Assembly: GCA_037440925.1 (NCBI GenBank)
Contig: JBBITF010000002.1
Location: forward strand, 55,318-119,317
Source: JAABUE01 sp037440925
GTDB taxonomy: Bacteria > Chloroflexota > Anaerolineae > Anaerolineales > Villigracilaceae
DNA: 64,000 nt
Direction of reading: 5' to 3'
In this document: one piece after another, positions 47,664 through 57,823 of the stretch
Layout: each line of letters begins with the position of its first letter
Numbering within the stretch: the first letter of the stretch is position 1
Notes under the pieces: model-generated
What the model saw: only the letters and a program-made list of their open reading frames with translations
Told to the model about the DNA's origin: nothing
The model's database searches: none
Position numbers and translations under genes: made by a program

Positions 47664-49358
47664 ATGAAATTATCAGGCGCTGAAATTTTATGGGAATGTT
47701 TAACGCGCAAAGGCGTGGAGGTGGTGTTTGGCTACCCAGGCGGAGCCAACATGCCGATTTACGACGCCATGCTCAATTATCCCGTTCATCATGTGTTGGT
47801 GCGGCATGAACAGGGCGCGGCGCACATGGCTGACGGCTATGCGCGCGCTTCGGGACGGGTTGGCGTGGCTATGGCGACCTCTGGACCGGGAGCGACCAAT
47901 CTGGTGACCGGCATTGCAACGGCGATGATGGATTCCTCGCCGGTGGTGTTCATTACCGGGCAGGTGGCCGCGCACCTCATCGGCGGCGATGCCTTCCAGG
48001 AAACCGATGTGACAGGTATTACCTTGCCCATTACCAAGCACAATTACCTGGTGACGCGCGCTGATGAGATTGCGGAAGTGGTGTGCGAGGCCTTCTATAT
48101 CGCCCGCTCTGGCCGACCGGGACCAGTGTTGATTGATATTTGTAAAAATGCTCAAATCGAAAAAGCAGAGTTCGCTTATCCTGAGGAAGTCAAATTGCTG
48201 GGCTATCAGCCGCCTTCGCATGCGCCTGAAGTTGACTTACAAGCAGCGGCGGCTTTGATTGCCGAGGCCAGGCGGCCGGTTATCTTGTGCGGGCATGGCG
48301 TTTTGATATCGGGCGCAGAAGAAGTGTTGCAGCATTTTGCAGTCAAGACCCAAACGCCGGTGGCAATGACGTTGCTCGGCTTGGGCGCTTTCCCGGCCTC
48401 CCATCCGCTCAGTTTGGGGATGATGGGGATGCATGGCGAGGCGCATTGTAACTTGGCCATCCAGAACGCCGACCTTCTTTTGGCCTTTGGGATGCGCTTC
48501 GACGACCGCGTGACCGGTACGTTGAATTCTTATGCGCCGAAGGCCAAGAAGATTCACATCGAGATTGACCCCTCCGAAGTCCACAAGAACGTTCCGGTGG
48601 ATATACCGCTGGTAGGCGACCTGAAGACGGTGTTGACCGATTTGCTCCCGCTGGTGGATGAAAATGACCATGACGATTGGTTGCGGCAGATTGCCGATTG
48701 GAAGGCGGAGGGCGATGCGCGCAGCATCATGAATTGGCCGCAGGACGGCAAGTTACACGTTTCGCACCTGGTGCATGACTTATGGGAGGCGACGGCCGGC
48801 AGCGCCATTGTAACCACCGATGTCGGTCAGCATCAGATGTGGACGGCGCAATACTATTTCATGGACCAGCCGCGGCGCTGGATCTCCTCTGGCGGGGCCG
48901 GCACGATGGGCTTTGGTTTGCCCTCGGCCATTGGCGCCTGGTTTGCCCACAAAGACGAGGAAGTTTGGACGGTGGTAGGCGACGGCGGCTTTCAGATGAC
49001 CCAGGCTGAGTTGTCTACGGCCGTTCAAGAAGGCGCCAACGTCAAGATTGCCATCATGAACAACAATTTTTTGGGCATGGTGCGTCAGTGGCAGGAATTC
49101 TTCTTTGAGAAGCGTTATTCAGCGGTCAACATGCGCACGCCCGATTTCGTGAAAATTGCTGAGGCGCACGGCGTTCCGGCTCGTCTGGTGACTAAGCCCG
49201 AAGAGGTGAAAGCGGCGATCGCCTTTGCCCGCCAAACGCCTGGGCCGGTGTTGCTTGAGTTCCGCGTGGAGCAGGAAGAAGCCGTGTACCCGATGGTGCC
49301 TGCCGGCGCGGCGCTGGATCAAATGCTGCGACGGCCGGTGCGTCAAGACGCTGTATAG
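47664..49358 (+). CDS. ilvB: Acetolactate synthase, large subunit
   Basis: 564 aa. ThDP enzyme: FGYPGGANMPIYDAM and the catalytic Glu in VRHEQGAAHMADGYARASG (near residue 50), FAD-linked middle domain, and the ThDP/Mg motif VVGDGGFQMTQAELSTAVQEGANVKI (near 438) with NNNFLGMVRQWQ. It condenses pyruvate with pyruvate or 2-oxobutyrate. The adjacent ilvN encodes the regulatory subunit. Confidence 0.96.
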   Translation: MKLSGAEILWECLTRKGVEVVFGYPGGANMPIYDAMLNYPVHHVLVRHEQGAAHMADGYARASGRVGVAMATSGPGATNLVTGIATAMMDSSPVVFITGQVAAHLIGGDAFQETDVTGITLPITKHNYLVTRADEIAEVVCEAFYIARSGRPGPVLIDICKNAQIEKAEFAYPEEVKLLGYQPPSHAPEVDLQAAAALIAEARRPVILCGHGVLISGAEEVLQHFAVKTQTPVAMTLLGLGAFPASHPLSLGMMGMHGEAHCNLAIQNADLLLAFGMRFDDRVTGTLNSYAPKAKKIHIEIDPSEVHKNVPVDIPLVGDLKTVLTDLLPLVDENDHDDWLRQIADWKAEGDARSIMNWPQDGKLHVSHLVHDLWEATAGSAIVTTDVGQHQMWTAQYYFMDQPRRWISSGGAGTMGFGLPSAIGAWFAHKDEEVWTVVGDGGFQMTQAELSTAVQEGANVKIAIMNNNFLGMVRQWQEFFFEKRYSAVNMRTPDFVKIAEAHGVPARLVTKPEEVKAAIAFARQTPGPVLLEFRVEQEEAVYPMVPAGAALDQMLRRPVRQDAV

Positions 49359-49376
49359 GAAAAGAAGGAGAGAACC

Positions 49377-49934
49377 ATGCAATACACCTTTATTGCTCTA
49401 GTCGAAGATAAACCCGGCGTGTTGAATCGTGTGGCTTCGCTGTTTCGCCGCCGCAATTTCAACATCGAGTCGCTGGCGGTAGGGCGCACCGAAAAACCGG
49501 GCATATCGCGTATGACCATCGTGACCGAGTGCGCCAGCGACTTGGATGCGCACAAAATCGAGGCCAACCTGTACAAATTGGTCAATGTGATTGACGTGCA
49601 GGATGTCTCACGCCAGCCGGCGGTAACGCGCGACCTGGCGCTGATCAAGGTCAGGGCAAAGCCCGAACAGCGCGCTGAAATCAATAATCTGGCGGCTATC
49701 TTCCGCGCCCGCATTGTGGACGTTGCGCCCGATTCGGTCATTGTCGAAGCCACCGGCACAGAAGACAAAATCGAGGGCATGGTCGAGTTACTGCGTCCCA
49801 TTGGCATTCTCGAAATGGTGCGCACCGGTCAGGTTGCTATGACGCGCGGCGAGCACGCCGGCATCCGCCGCACGCCGGGCGCCAACGGCAACGGCTGGCA
49901 TGTTCGCGAGGCCGCCGGCCTGGCAGAGTATTAA
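49377..49934 (+). CDS. ilvN: Acetolactate synthase, regulatory (small) subunit
   Basis: 185 aa with an AAGGAGAG site. N-terminal ACT domain (FIALVEDKPGVLNRVASLFRRRNFNIESLAVG, residues 4-35), followed by the ALS small-subunit C-terminal domain (DLALIKVRAKPEQRAEI and DSVIVEATGTEDKIEGMVELLRP). It binds valine and confers feedback inhibition on IlvB. It is separated from ilvC by a short heptanucleotide repeat. Confidence 0.96.
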   Translation: MQYTFIALVEDKPGVLNRVASLFRRRNFNIESLAVGRTEKPGISRMTIVTECASDLDAHKIEANLYKLVNVIDVQDVSRQPAVTRDLALIKVRAKPEQRAEINNLAAIFRARIVDVAPDSVIVEATGTEDKIEGMVELLRPIGILEMVRTGQVAMTRGEHAGIRRTPGANGNGWHVREAAGLAEY

Positions 49935-49942
49935 CGGCTGTT

Positions 49943-49980
49943 TTCTACATTCTACATCTTACTCTCTACTCTCTTCTTTC
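49943..49980. repeat. Heptanucleotide repeat (TTCTACA-like, 5 units)
   Basis: TTCTACA, TTCTACA, TCTTACT, CTCTACT, CTCTTCT, between ilvN and the ribosome-binding site of ilvC. Confidence 0.6.
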
Positions 49981-49992
49981 AGGAGCAAAAAC

Positions 49993-51051
49993 ATGGCACA
50001 AATCAATTTTGGCGGCGTGGTCGAAGATGTGGTTACGCGGGAGGAATTTCCTCTTGAAAGGGCGCGCGAAGTTCTCAAAGACGAGGTGGTAGCCGTGCTG
50101 GGATACGGCGTGCAGGGGCCGGCTCAGGCCCTGAATATGCGCGACAACGGCGTTCGCGTCATTGTTGGACAGCGGCAAGGCACCAAAAACTGGGAAAAAG
50201 CCCTTGCCGATGGCTGGGTGCCAGGCGAAACACTTTTTTCTATCGAGGAAGCCGCCGAGCGTGGAACGGTGATTCAGTACCTGCTCTCGGATGCCGGTCA
50301 GCGTGACAATTGGCCGAAGATTGTCGAATGCCTGAACGAGGGCGATATGCTCTACTTCTCGCACGGCTTTTCGATTACCTATAAAGATCAGACCGGCGTT
50401 GTCCCCCCGCCGCATGTGGATGTGGCCCTGGTTGCGCCTAAAGGCTCTGGCACCAGTGTGCGGCGCAACTTTTTGGCTGGAAGCGGCATCAATGCCAGTT
50501 ACGCCGTCTATCAAGACGCTACCGGCCGGGCAGAAGAACGTGCGCTTGCGCTTGGCATTGCGATTGGGGCCGGGTATCTCTTTCCAACCACTTTCGAGAA
50601 GGAAGTTTATTCTGACTTGACAGGCGAGCGCGGTATCTTGATGGGCGCCCTGGCGGGGGTGATGGAGGCCCAGTACAACGAATTGCGCAAGCACGATCAC
50701 AGCCCATCCGAAGCCTTTAACGAGACCGTCGAGGAACTGACACAGTCGCTCATCCGCCTGGTCGGCGAAAATGGCATGGATTGGATGTATGCCAACTGCT
50801 CTACCACCGCCCAGCGCGGCGCATTGGACTGGAAAGATCGCTTCCGCGATGCGGTTGCTCCGGTCTTTGCCCATCTCTACCAAAGCGTAGTCAGCGGCGA
50901 GGAGACCCGTATCGTACTGGAAAAGAATTCTGACCCACATTACCGCCAAAATTTGGAAGCGGAACTCAAGGCCATGCGCGAGTCGGAGATGTGGCAGGCC
51001 GGCGCGGCGGTGAGATCGCTGCGGCCGGAGAATTGGAAGAAAGAGAAATAG
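49993..51051 (+). CDS. ilvC: Ketol-acid reductoisomerase
   Basis: 352 aa from the ATG at 49993 (AGGAG upstream). NAD(P)-binding AVLGYGVQGPAQALNMRDNG (near residue 34), the loop VGQRQGTKNWEKALADGW, DMLYFSHGFSI (near 117), metal ligands in EVYSDLTGERGILMGALAG (Asp and Glu, near 215) and AFNETVEELTQSL. The GYGVQGP and QRQGTKNW wording differs from the usual GYGSQGHAHALNL and resembles versions I associate with Bacteroidota, which may point to transfer. Confidence 0.95.
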   Translation: MAQINFGGVVEDVVTREEFPLERAREVLKDEVVAVLGYGVQGPAQALNMRDNGVRVIVGQRQGTKNWEKALADGWVPGETLFSIEEAAERGTVIQYLLSDAGQRDNWPKIVECLNEGDMLYFSHGFSITYKDQTGVVPPPHVDVALVAPKGSGTSVRRNFLAGSGINASYAVYQDATGRAEERALALGIAIGAGYLFPTTFEKEVYSDLTGERGILMGALAGVMEAQYNELRKHDHSPSEAFNETVEELTQSLIRLVGENGMDWMYANCSTTAQRGALDWKDRFRDAVAPVFAHLYQSVVSGEETRIVLEKNSDPHYRQNLEAELKAMRESEMWQAGAAVRSLRPENWKKEK

Positions 51052-51085
51052 AGAGCAGAAAGCAGAGAGCAGGGAATAGAGAGAA
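51051..51085. repeat. Heptanucleotide repeat (GAGAGCA family, 5 units)
   Basis: GAGAGCA, GAAAGCA, GAGAGCA, GGGAATA, GAGAGAA; it begins on the last base of the ilvC stop codon. Confidence 0.75.
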
Positions 51086-51140
51086 GTTACAACTCACTAT
51101 TCTTCAATCTTTGGCCTTGGCTTTCCTGTAAGGAGACTGT

Positions 51141-52778
<1,638 letters not shown>

Positions 52779-52815
52779 TTATCAATTATCTGTCATTGCG
52801 AAAGGAGAAATCACT

Positions 52816-52974
52816 ATGTCCACCTCGAATGAAAATACTAGTGCTCCCCAAGCCCCGATCTTTGATCCATTCCCGGAACCTCAAACCATGCCCTCTGGCT
52901 GGGACTTGAGCCGCCTCGTTCTGGAAGATGGCCCCACCACCGCTGATTCGGCCGGTGAGACGGCTGAGAGTTAA
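52816..52974 (+). CDS. Small 52-aa acidic protein between leuA and leuC, function unknown
   Basis: From the ATG at 52816 with a strong AAAGGAG site. Sequence features: a polar start (MSTSNENTSAPQAP), the core IFDPFPEPQTMPSGWDLSRL, and an acidic Ser/Thr/Glu tail. No Cys, no membrane segment, probably disordered. The strong ribosome-binding site and position within the leu operon argue it is translated. I do not recognise the family. Confidence 0.6.
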   Translation: MSTSNENTSAPQAPIFDPFPEPQTMPSGWDLSRLVLEDGPTTADSAGETAES

Positions 52975-52989
52975 TTCAAATTAGGCAGA

Positions 52990-53062
52990 CGCGTACACAG
53001 GTAGATACGGAAACAGGTAGACACTCCCTGTCAACTTCTGTACCTGTCTACCTGTTTACCTA
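52990..53062. repeat. Octanucleotide-type repeat with inverted halves
   Basis: Two ACAGGTAG units at 16-nt spacing, then TACCTGTC, TACCTGTT, TACCTAAC. ACAGGTAGAC (53013-53022) pairs with GTCTACCTGT (53046-53055) as a 10-bp stem. It occupies the space before leuC, which lacks a Shine-Dalgarno sequence. Confidence 0.7.
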
Positions 53063-53074
53063 ACACCCAACCTC

Positions 53075-54475
53075 ATGCCCAAAACCCTCTTCCAAAAAGT
53101 CTGGGATTCGCATGTTGTCGTCCAACAACCCGATTCCCCGGCTATCTTATATATTGACTTGCACCTCGTCCACGAGGTGACCTCGCCGCAGGCTTTTGCC
53201 GCTTTGCGTCAGCGGGGGATGAAGGTGCGTCGGCCTGACAAGACCTTTGCCACGATGGATCACTCCACCCCCACGCACGATCTTTCCCTGCCGATTGCCG
53301 ATCCCATTGCTGAGGCCCAAATCCGCCAGATGGAAAAAAACGCCGCCGAGTTTGGCATCCCGCTTTACGGGTTACACAGCCCCAAACGCGGCATTGTCCA
53401 TGTCATCGGTCCAGAACTGGGATTGACCCAGCCCGGCATGACCATCGTGTGCGGCGACAGTCACACCGCAACGCACGGCGCATTTGGCGCGCTGGCTTTT
53501 GGCATCGGCACAAGCGAGGTCGAGCATGTGCTGGCTACCCAGTGCCTGCTTCAGCGCAAGCCCAAAACGTGCGAAGTGCGCGTGGATGGGAGATTGGGCC
53601 GCGGCGTGACTGCCAAAGACCTCATCCTGGCGCTCATCGCTCAGATAGGCGTTGGCGGCGGCACGGGGCATGTCTTCGAGTACACTGGCCAAGCCATTCG
53701 GGCGCTTTCGATGGAAGAACGCATGACCGTTTGCAACATGTCCATTGAAGGCGGCGCGCGGGCGGGCATGATCGCCCCAGACGAGACGACTTTCGAATAT
53801 CTGGCCGGACGTGAGTTTGCCCCCAAAGGTGCAGCCTGGGACAAGGCGCTGGTGCGGTGGAGGTCTTTGCCCAGCGACGAAGGCGCCGTTTACGATAAAA
53901 CCGTCTATCTCGACGCCTCGAATTTAGAGCCGATGATTACCTACGGCACCAACCCCGGCATGGGCATGAAGATTACAGAGCGCATTCCCGACCCGGCCTC
54001 ATATAGCGATGCTTTCCAGAAAGCCGCCCTCGAAAAGGCGCTGGCCTACATGGACTTGCAGCCCGGCCAGCCGTTGCTCGGTCATCAAGTGGATGTGGTC
54101 TTCATCGGCAGTTGCACCAACTCGCGTCTCTCGGACCTGCGTCAGGCCGCTTCCTTGTTGAAGGGCCGTAAGGTTGCTCCTGGGGTACGCGTCATGGTAG
54201 TGCCTGGCTCGCAGCAAGTCAAGAAGCAGGCCGAAGCGGAAGGCCTGGACAAGGTTTTCAAAGAGGCTGGCGCCGATTGGCGCGAAGCCGGCTGTTCGAT
54301 GTGCCTGGCGATGAATGGCGACCAACTCGAACCCGGCCAGTATGCCGTCAGCACCAGCAACCGCAACTTTGAAGGCCGCCAGGGCAAAGGCGGGCGCACG
54401 TTTTTAGCCAGCCCCCTCACCGCCGCAGCCACGGCGATTGCGGGGGTGGTGGTGGATCCGAGGAAGTTTATGTAG
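53075..54475 (+). CDS. leuC: 3-Isopropylmalate dehydratase, large subunit
   Basis: 466 aa. Aconitase-family: TLFQKVWDSHVV at the start, VCGDSHTATHGAFGALAFGIGTSE (near residue 125), Fe-S cysteines in VFIGSCTNSRLSDLRQA (near 345) and AGCSMCLAMNGDQL (near 408), FEGRQGKGGRTFLASP. With LeuD it isomerises 2- to 3-isopropylmalate, and with CimA present also citramalate to 3-methylmalate. No ribosome-binding site is visible before the ATG. Confidence 0.96.
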   Translation: MPKTLFQKVWDSHVVVQQPDSPAILYIDLHLVHEVTSPQAFAALRQRGMKVRRPDKTFATMDHSTPTHDLSLPIADPIAEAQIRQMEKNAAEFGIPLYGLHSPKRGIVHVIGPELGLTQPGMTIVCGDSHTATHGAFGALAFGIGTSEVEHVLATQCLLQRKPKTCEVRVDGRLGRGVTAKDLILALIAQIGVGGGTGHVFEYTGQAIRALSMEERMTVCNMSIEGGARAGMIAPDETTFEYLAGREFAPKGAAWDKALVRWRSLPSDEGAVYDKTVYLDASNLEPMITYGTNPGMGMKITERIPDPASYSDAFQKAALEKALAYMDLQPGQPLLGHQVDVVFIGSCTNSRLSDLRQAASLLKGRKVAPGVRVMVVPGSQQVKKQAEAEGLDKVFKEAGADWREAGCSMCLAMNGDQLEPGQYAVSTSNRNFEGRQGKGGRTFLASPLTAAATAIAGVVVDPRKFM

Positions 54476-54488
54476 GAAGGAAACCAAC

Positions 54489-55073
54489 ATGCCCCAATTC
54501 ATCTCCATCACCTCCCCACTTGTCCCTTTGCCTGTGGACAACATTGACACCGACCAAATCATCCCGGCCCGTTACCTGAAAGCGACCGACAAAAACGGCA
54601 TGGGCGAGGCCCTGTTTGCCGACTGGCGTTATCACCCAGACGGCAGCCCAAAAGCGGAGTTCGTGCTTAACGATCCCAAATACCGCGGCGCGCAAATCCT
54701 CTTAGCCGGAGACAACTTCGGGTGTGGCTCGAGCCGCGAACATGCTCCCTGGGCGCTGACCGGCTACGGCTTCCGCGCTGTCGTTAGCACTTCCTTTGCC
54801 GATATTTTCCGCAACAACGCTCTCAAAAATGGTCTCCTGCCGGTCATCGTGGACGCCCAAACGCACGCCTCCCTGTTTGCATTGGCCGAACAAACGCCGA
54901 ATGCTGAAGTCACCATTGACTTAGCCTCTCAAACGCTTTCTTACCCTGGCGGCTCTGCGACTTTTCCAATTGACCCGTTTAACAAAACGTGCTTGCTCAA
55001 CGGCGTGGACGAACTTGGCTACCTGCTCAGTTTCAAAGAAGAAATCGCCGCCTACGAAACTGCGCGACAATAA
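54489..55073 (+). CDS. leuD: 3-Isopropylmalate dehydratase, small subunit
   Basis: 194 aa from the ATG at 54489 (GGAAGG upstream). Swivel-domain signatures: NIDTDQIIPARYLK (near residue 18), GDNFGCGSSREHAPWAL (near 77), SFADIFRNNALKNGLLP (near 100). Partner of LeuC, encoded 13 nt upstream. Its stop codon is immediately followed by an octanucleotide repeat that extends to the cimA start. Confidence 0.96.
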   Translation: MPQFISITSPLVPLPVDNIDTDQIIPARYLKATDKNGMGEALFADWRYHPDGSPKAEFVLNDPKYRGAQILLAGDNFGCGSSREHAPWALTGYGFRAVVSTSFADIFRNNALKNGLLPVIVDAQTHASLFALAEQTPNAEVTIDLASQTLSYPGGSATFPIDPFNKTCLLNGVDELGYLLSFKEEIAAYETARQ

Positions 55074-55144
55074 GACCATCATACCATCAGACTATCAGGC
55101 TATTAGACTATTAGACTATCAGACTATCACACCATCTGACTATG
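55073..55144. repeat. Octanucleotide tandem repeat (AGACTATC, 9 units) from leuD stop to cimA start
   Basis: AGACCATC, ATACCATC, AGACTATC, AGGCTATT, AGACTATT, AGACTATC, AGACTATC, ACACCATC, TGACTATG. The first base is the last base of the leuD TAA and the last three bases are the cimA ATG. No Shine-Dalgarno sequence remains for cimA. Confidence 0.93.
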
Positions 55145-56695
55145 AACGTTCAAATCTACGACACTACCCTGCGCGATGGCACCCAATCGGAAGGTTTTAC
55201 CCTTTCCGGCGTTGATAAGATCCGCATTGCCAAGCGCCTCGACGCCATTGGTGTGGCTTTCATCGAAGGCGGCTGGCCTGGCTCGAACCCAAAGGATGCC
55301 GAATTCTTCGAGCGAGCCGCTGACATCGAATGGAAAACGGCTCAAATTGCTGCTTTTGGGTCCACTTGCCGTGCCAGGGGCGGCCCCGAAGACGACGCCA
55401 ACATCAAGGCGTTGCTCAATTCTGGCGCGCCGGTTTGCACTGTGTTTGGCAAGACCTGGACTCTGCACGTGACCGAAGTGCTGCGCACCACCCTGGAAGA
55501 CAACCTGCGTATCATCGAGCAATCGGTGGCCTACCTGCGCGAGCAAGGCCGCCGCGTCATCTATGACGCCGAGCACTTCTTCGACGGCTATAAAGCCGAT
55601 CCTGCTTATACGCTGGAGACGCTCCAGGCGGCCATGCGCGGCGGGGCCGAGACGGTTGTGCTGTGCGATACCAACGGCGGGACCTTGCCCTGGGAAGTGG
55701 AACGCATCATCCGCGACTTGAAGCCTGCCCTTGCGCGCCCATTCGGCATCCACGCCCATAACGACTCCGAGTGCGCCGTTGTCAATTCCTTGCTTGCTGT
55801 CCGCGAAGGCGCTATCCAGGTGCAGGGAACAATCAATGGGGTGGGTGAACGCTGCGGCAACGCCAATTTATGCTCCATCATCCCTGACTTGGAACTCAAG
55901 ATGGGGTATCGCTGCCTGCCCGAAGGTCATCTGGCTCACCTGACGGATTTGGCCCATTTCGTGATGGAAGTTGCTAATGTCACTCCAGACGAGCATTTAC
56001 CTTATGTGGGCAAGTCAGCCTTTGCGCACAAGGGCGGCGTCCATGTGGCGGCGATGCGGCGTTCGGCGCGCTCTTATCAGCATGTTGAACCGGAAAAAGT
56101 AGGTAACAAGATGCGCGTAGTCGTTTCTGATTTGTCTGGCCGTGGCAATTTGCTCAGTAAAGCCGAAGAACACGGCGTGGAAGTGGAAGGCGAGGAAGTT
56201 GTGCCGGTTTTGAACGACATCAAAGAACTGGAAGCGCGCGGGTTTGCGTTTGAGGCTGCCGACGCCTCCGTAGCCATGATGCTCAAGCGCCAGGAATACG
56301 GCTACAAGCCGCCTTTTGAGTTGGTGGATTATTTTGTCAATGTCGAACACCGCGACGGGCGCGGCACGTTTGCTGAAGCCACTGTCAAAATCAGAGTCAA
56401 CGGCGAAATCCTGCACACCGCCGCCGAAGGCAACGGCCCCGTCAATGCCCTTGACCTGGCCTTGCGTAAGGCTTTGCAGCCCATTTACCCCTCCATTTCG
56501 GCTTTCCATCTGGCCGATTACAAAGTCCGCATTTTAGATGGTGAAAACGGGACGAAAGCCATTACCCGCGTTTTGATTGACACGCAAAATGGCAGCAAAC
56601 GCTGGAGCACGGTCGGCGCCAGCGGCAACATCATCGAGGCCAGTTGGCGCGCGTTGGCTGACTCGGTCGAGTATGGGCTGATGTTGGCGCATTGA
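55142..56695 (+). CDS. cimA: Citramalate synthase
   Basis: 517 aa. Related to LeuA but of the CimA type: IYDTTLRDGTQSEGFTLSGVDK (residues 5-26), FIEGGWPGSNPKD (near 41), VIYDAEHFFDGYKADPAY (near 139), CDTNGGTLPWEVE and IHAHNDSECAVVNSL (near 202), plus a C-terminal LeuA-type dimer domain. It joins pyruvate and acetyl-CoA to citramalate, giving 2-oxobutyrate through LeuCD/LeuB, a threonine-independent route to isoleucine. It fits its place among leuC, leuD and leuB. Confidence 0.92.
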   Translation: MNVQIYDTTLRDGTQSEGFTLSGVDKIRIAKRLDAIGVAFIEGGWPGSNPKDAEFFERAADIEWKTAQIAAFGSTCRARGGPEDDANIKALLNSGAPVCTVFGKTWTLHVTEVLRTTLEDNLRIIEQSVAYLREQGRRVIYDAEHFFDGYKADPAYTLETLQAAMRGGAETVVLCDTNGGTLPWEVERIIRDLKPALARPFGIHAHNDSECAVVNSLLAVREGAIQVQGTINGVGERCGNANLCSIIPDLELKMGYRCLPEGHLAHLTDLAHFVMEVANVTPDEHLPYVGKSAFAHKGGVHVAAMRRSARSYQHVEPEKVGNKMRVVVSDLSGRGNLLSKAEEHGVEVEGEEVVPVLNDIKELEARGFAFEAADASVAMMLKRQEYGYKPPFELVDYFVNVEHRDGRGTFAEATVKIRVNGEILHTAAEGNGPVNALDLALRKALQPIYPSISAFHLADYKVRILDGENGTKAITRVLIDTQNGSKRWSTVGASGNIIEASWRALADSVEYGLMLAH

Positions 56696-56732
56696 GATAG
56701 TGAAACAGGTACAACATAAGCGGAAATCTAAT

Positions 56733-57809
56733 ATGAACTTCAACATCACCCTCTTGCCTGGCGATGGCATTGGCCCCGAAGTGGTGGCCGAAGCCGTGCG
56801 GGTTTTGGAAACCATCGCAAGCAAACACGGACACAGTTTTACCTTCACCGAGCGGCTGATGGGCGGCTGCTCGATTGACAGGTATGGCTCCTCGCTCACC
56901 GACGAGACCCTGGCCGATTGCCAGGCTGCGGATGCTGTCCTCTTGGGCGCGGTCGGCGGCCCCAAATGGGATGATCCCAATGCCAAAGACCGCCCGGAGC
57001 GCGGCTTGCTGGCGTTGCGCAAAGGACTGGGCGTGTTTGCCAACCTGCGCCCGGTCAAAGTCCATCCGGCCTTGATGGAGTGGTCGCCGCTCAAGCCGGA
57101 GAAGTTGCAGGGTGTGGACATCCTTGTCGTACGCGAGTTGACCGGCGGCCTGTACTTCGGCTGGCCCAAAGGCCGCGATGTGAAAGACGGCCGCGAGCGC
57201 GCTGTGGATACGCTCGAATACTACGATTACGAAGTCGAGCGCGTGATGAAACTGGCTTTCAATCTAGCCAAAGGACGCAGGAAGAAGGTCACTTCGGTAG
57301 ATAAGGCCAACGTGCTCGAATCCTCCCGCCTGTGGCGGCAGATCGCCACCAGGGTTGGAGCGGAAAACCCCGACGTGGAGTTGGAGCATGTCTTGGTGGA
57401 TACGGCTGCGATGCGCCTGATCGCCGCTCCCGCCCGAATGGATGTGGTCGTGACCGAAAACATGTTCGGCGACATTCTCACCGACGAGGCCTCCGTTTTG
57501 GCGGGGTCTATGGGGATGTTGCCGTCGGCCAGTTTAGGGGAAGCAGGCCCGGGGAAGTCCCGCAGCGCGGGGTTGTATGAGCCGATTCACGGTTCGGCCC
57601 CGGATATTGCCGGTAAGGGCATCGCCAATCCGGTCGGCACGATCCTTTCGTCTGCCTTGTTGCTGCGTCATTCGTTGGGCCTGGAAGCCGAAGCCGCGTC
57701 TATCGAACAGGCGGTGGAGCGCGCCATCAGCGAGGGCGCTCGTACAATGGACGTTGGAGGCAAGTTGAATACCCGCCAGATGGCGGATGAAATTATTTCA
57801 AGGTTGTGA
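56733..57809 (+). CDS. leuB: 3-Isopropylmalate dehydrogenase
   Basis: 358 aa from the ATG at 56733; an in-frame GTG at 56700 is an alternative start. Beta-decarboxylating dehydrogenase: LLPGDGIGPEVVAEA (near residue 7), LLGAVGGPKWD (near 71), substrate Arg/Tyr region VRELTGGLYFG (near 136), metal Asp in NMFGDILTDEASVLAGSMGMLPSA (split motif near 246), YEPIHGSAPDIAGKG (near 285). It completes leucine and, with citramalate, isoleucine precursor synthesis. Confidence 0.95.
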   Translation: MNFNITLLPGDGIGPEVVAEAVRVLETIASKHGHSFTFTERLMGGCSIDRYGSSLTDETLADCQAADAVLLGAVGGPKWDDPNAKDRPERGLLALRKGLGVFANLRPVKVHPALMEWSPLKPEKLQGVDILVVRELTGGLYFGWPKGRDVKDGRERAVDTLEYYDYEVERVMKLAFNLAKGRRKKVTSVDKANVLESSRLWRQIATRVGAENPDVELEHVLVDTAAMRLIAAPARMDVVVTENMFGDILTDEASVLAGSMGMLPSASLGEAGPGKSRSAGLYEPIHGSAPDIAGKGIANPVGTILSSALLLRHSLGLEAEAASIEQAVERAISEGARTMDVGGKLNTRQMADEIISRL

Positions 57810-57823
57810 AAGGAAACTATCTC

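Noticed and set aside
49966..50949. 327-codon minus-strand frame opposite ilvC
   Set aside because: Antisense of a clear ketol-acid reductoisomerase gene.
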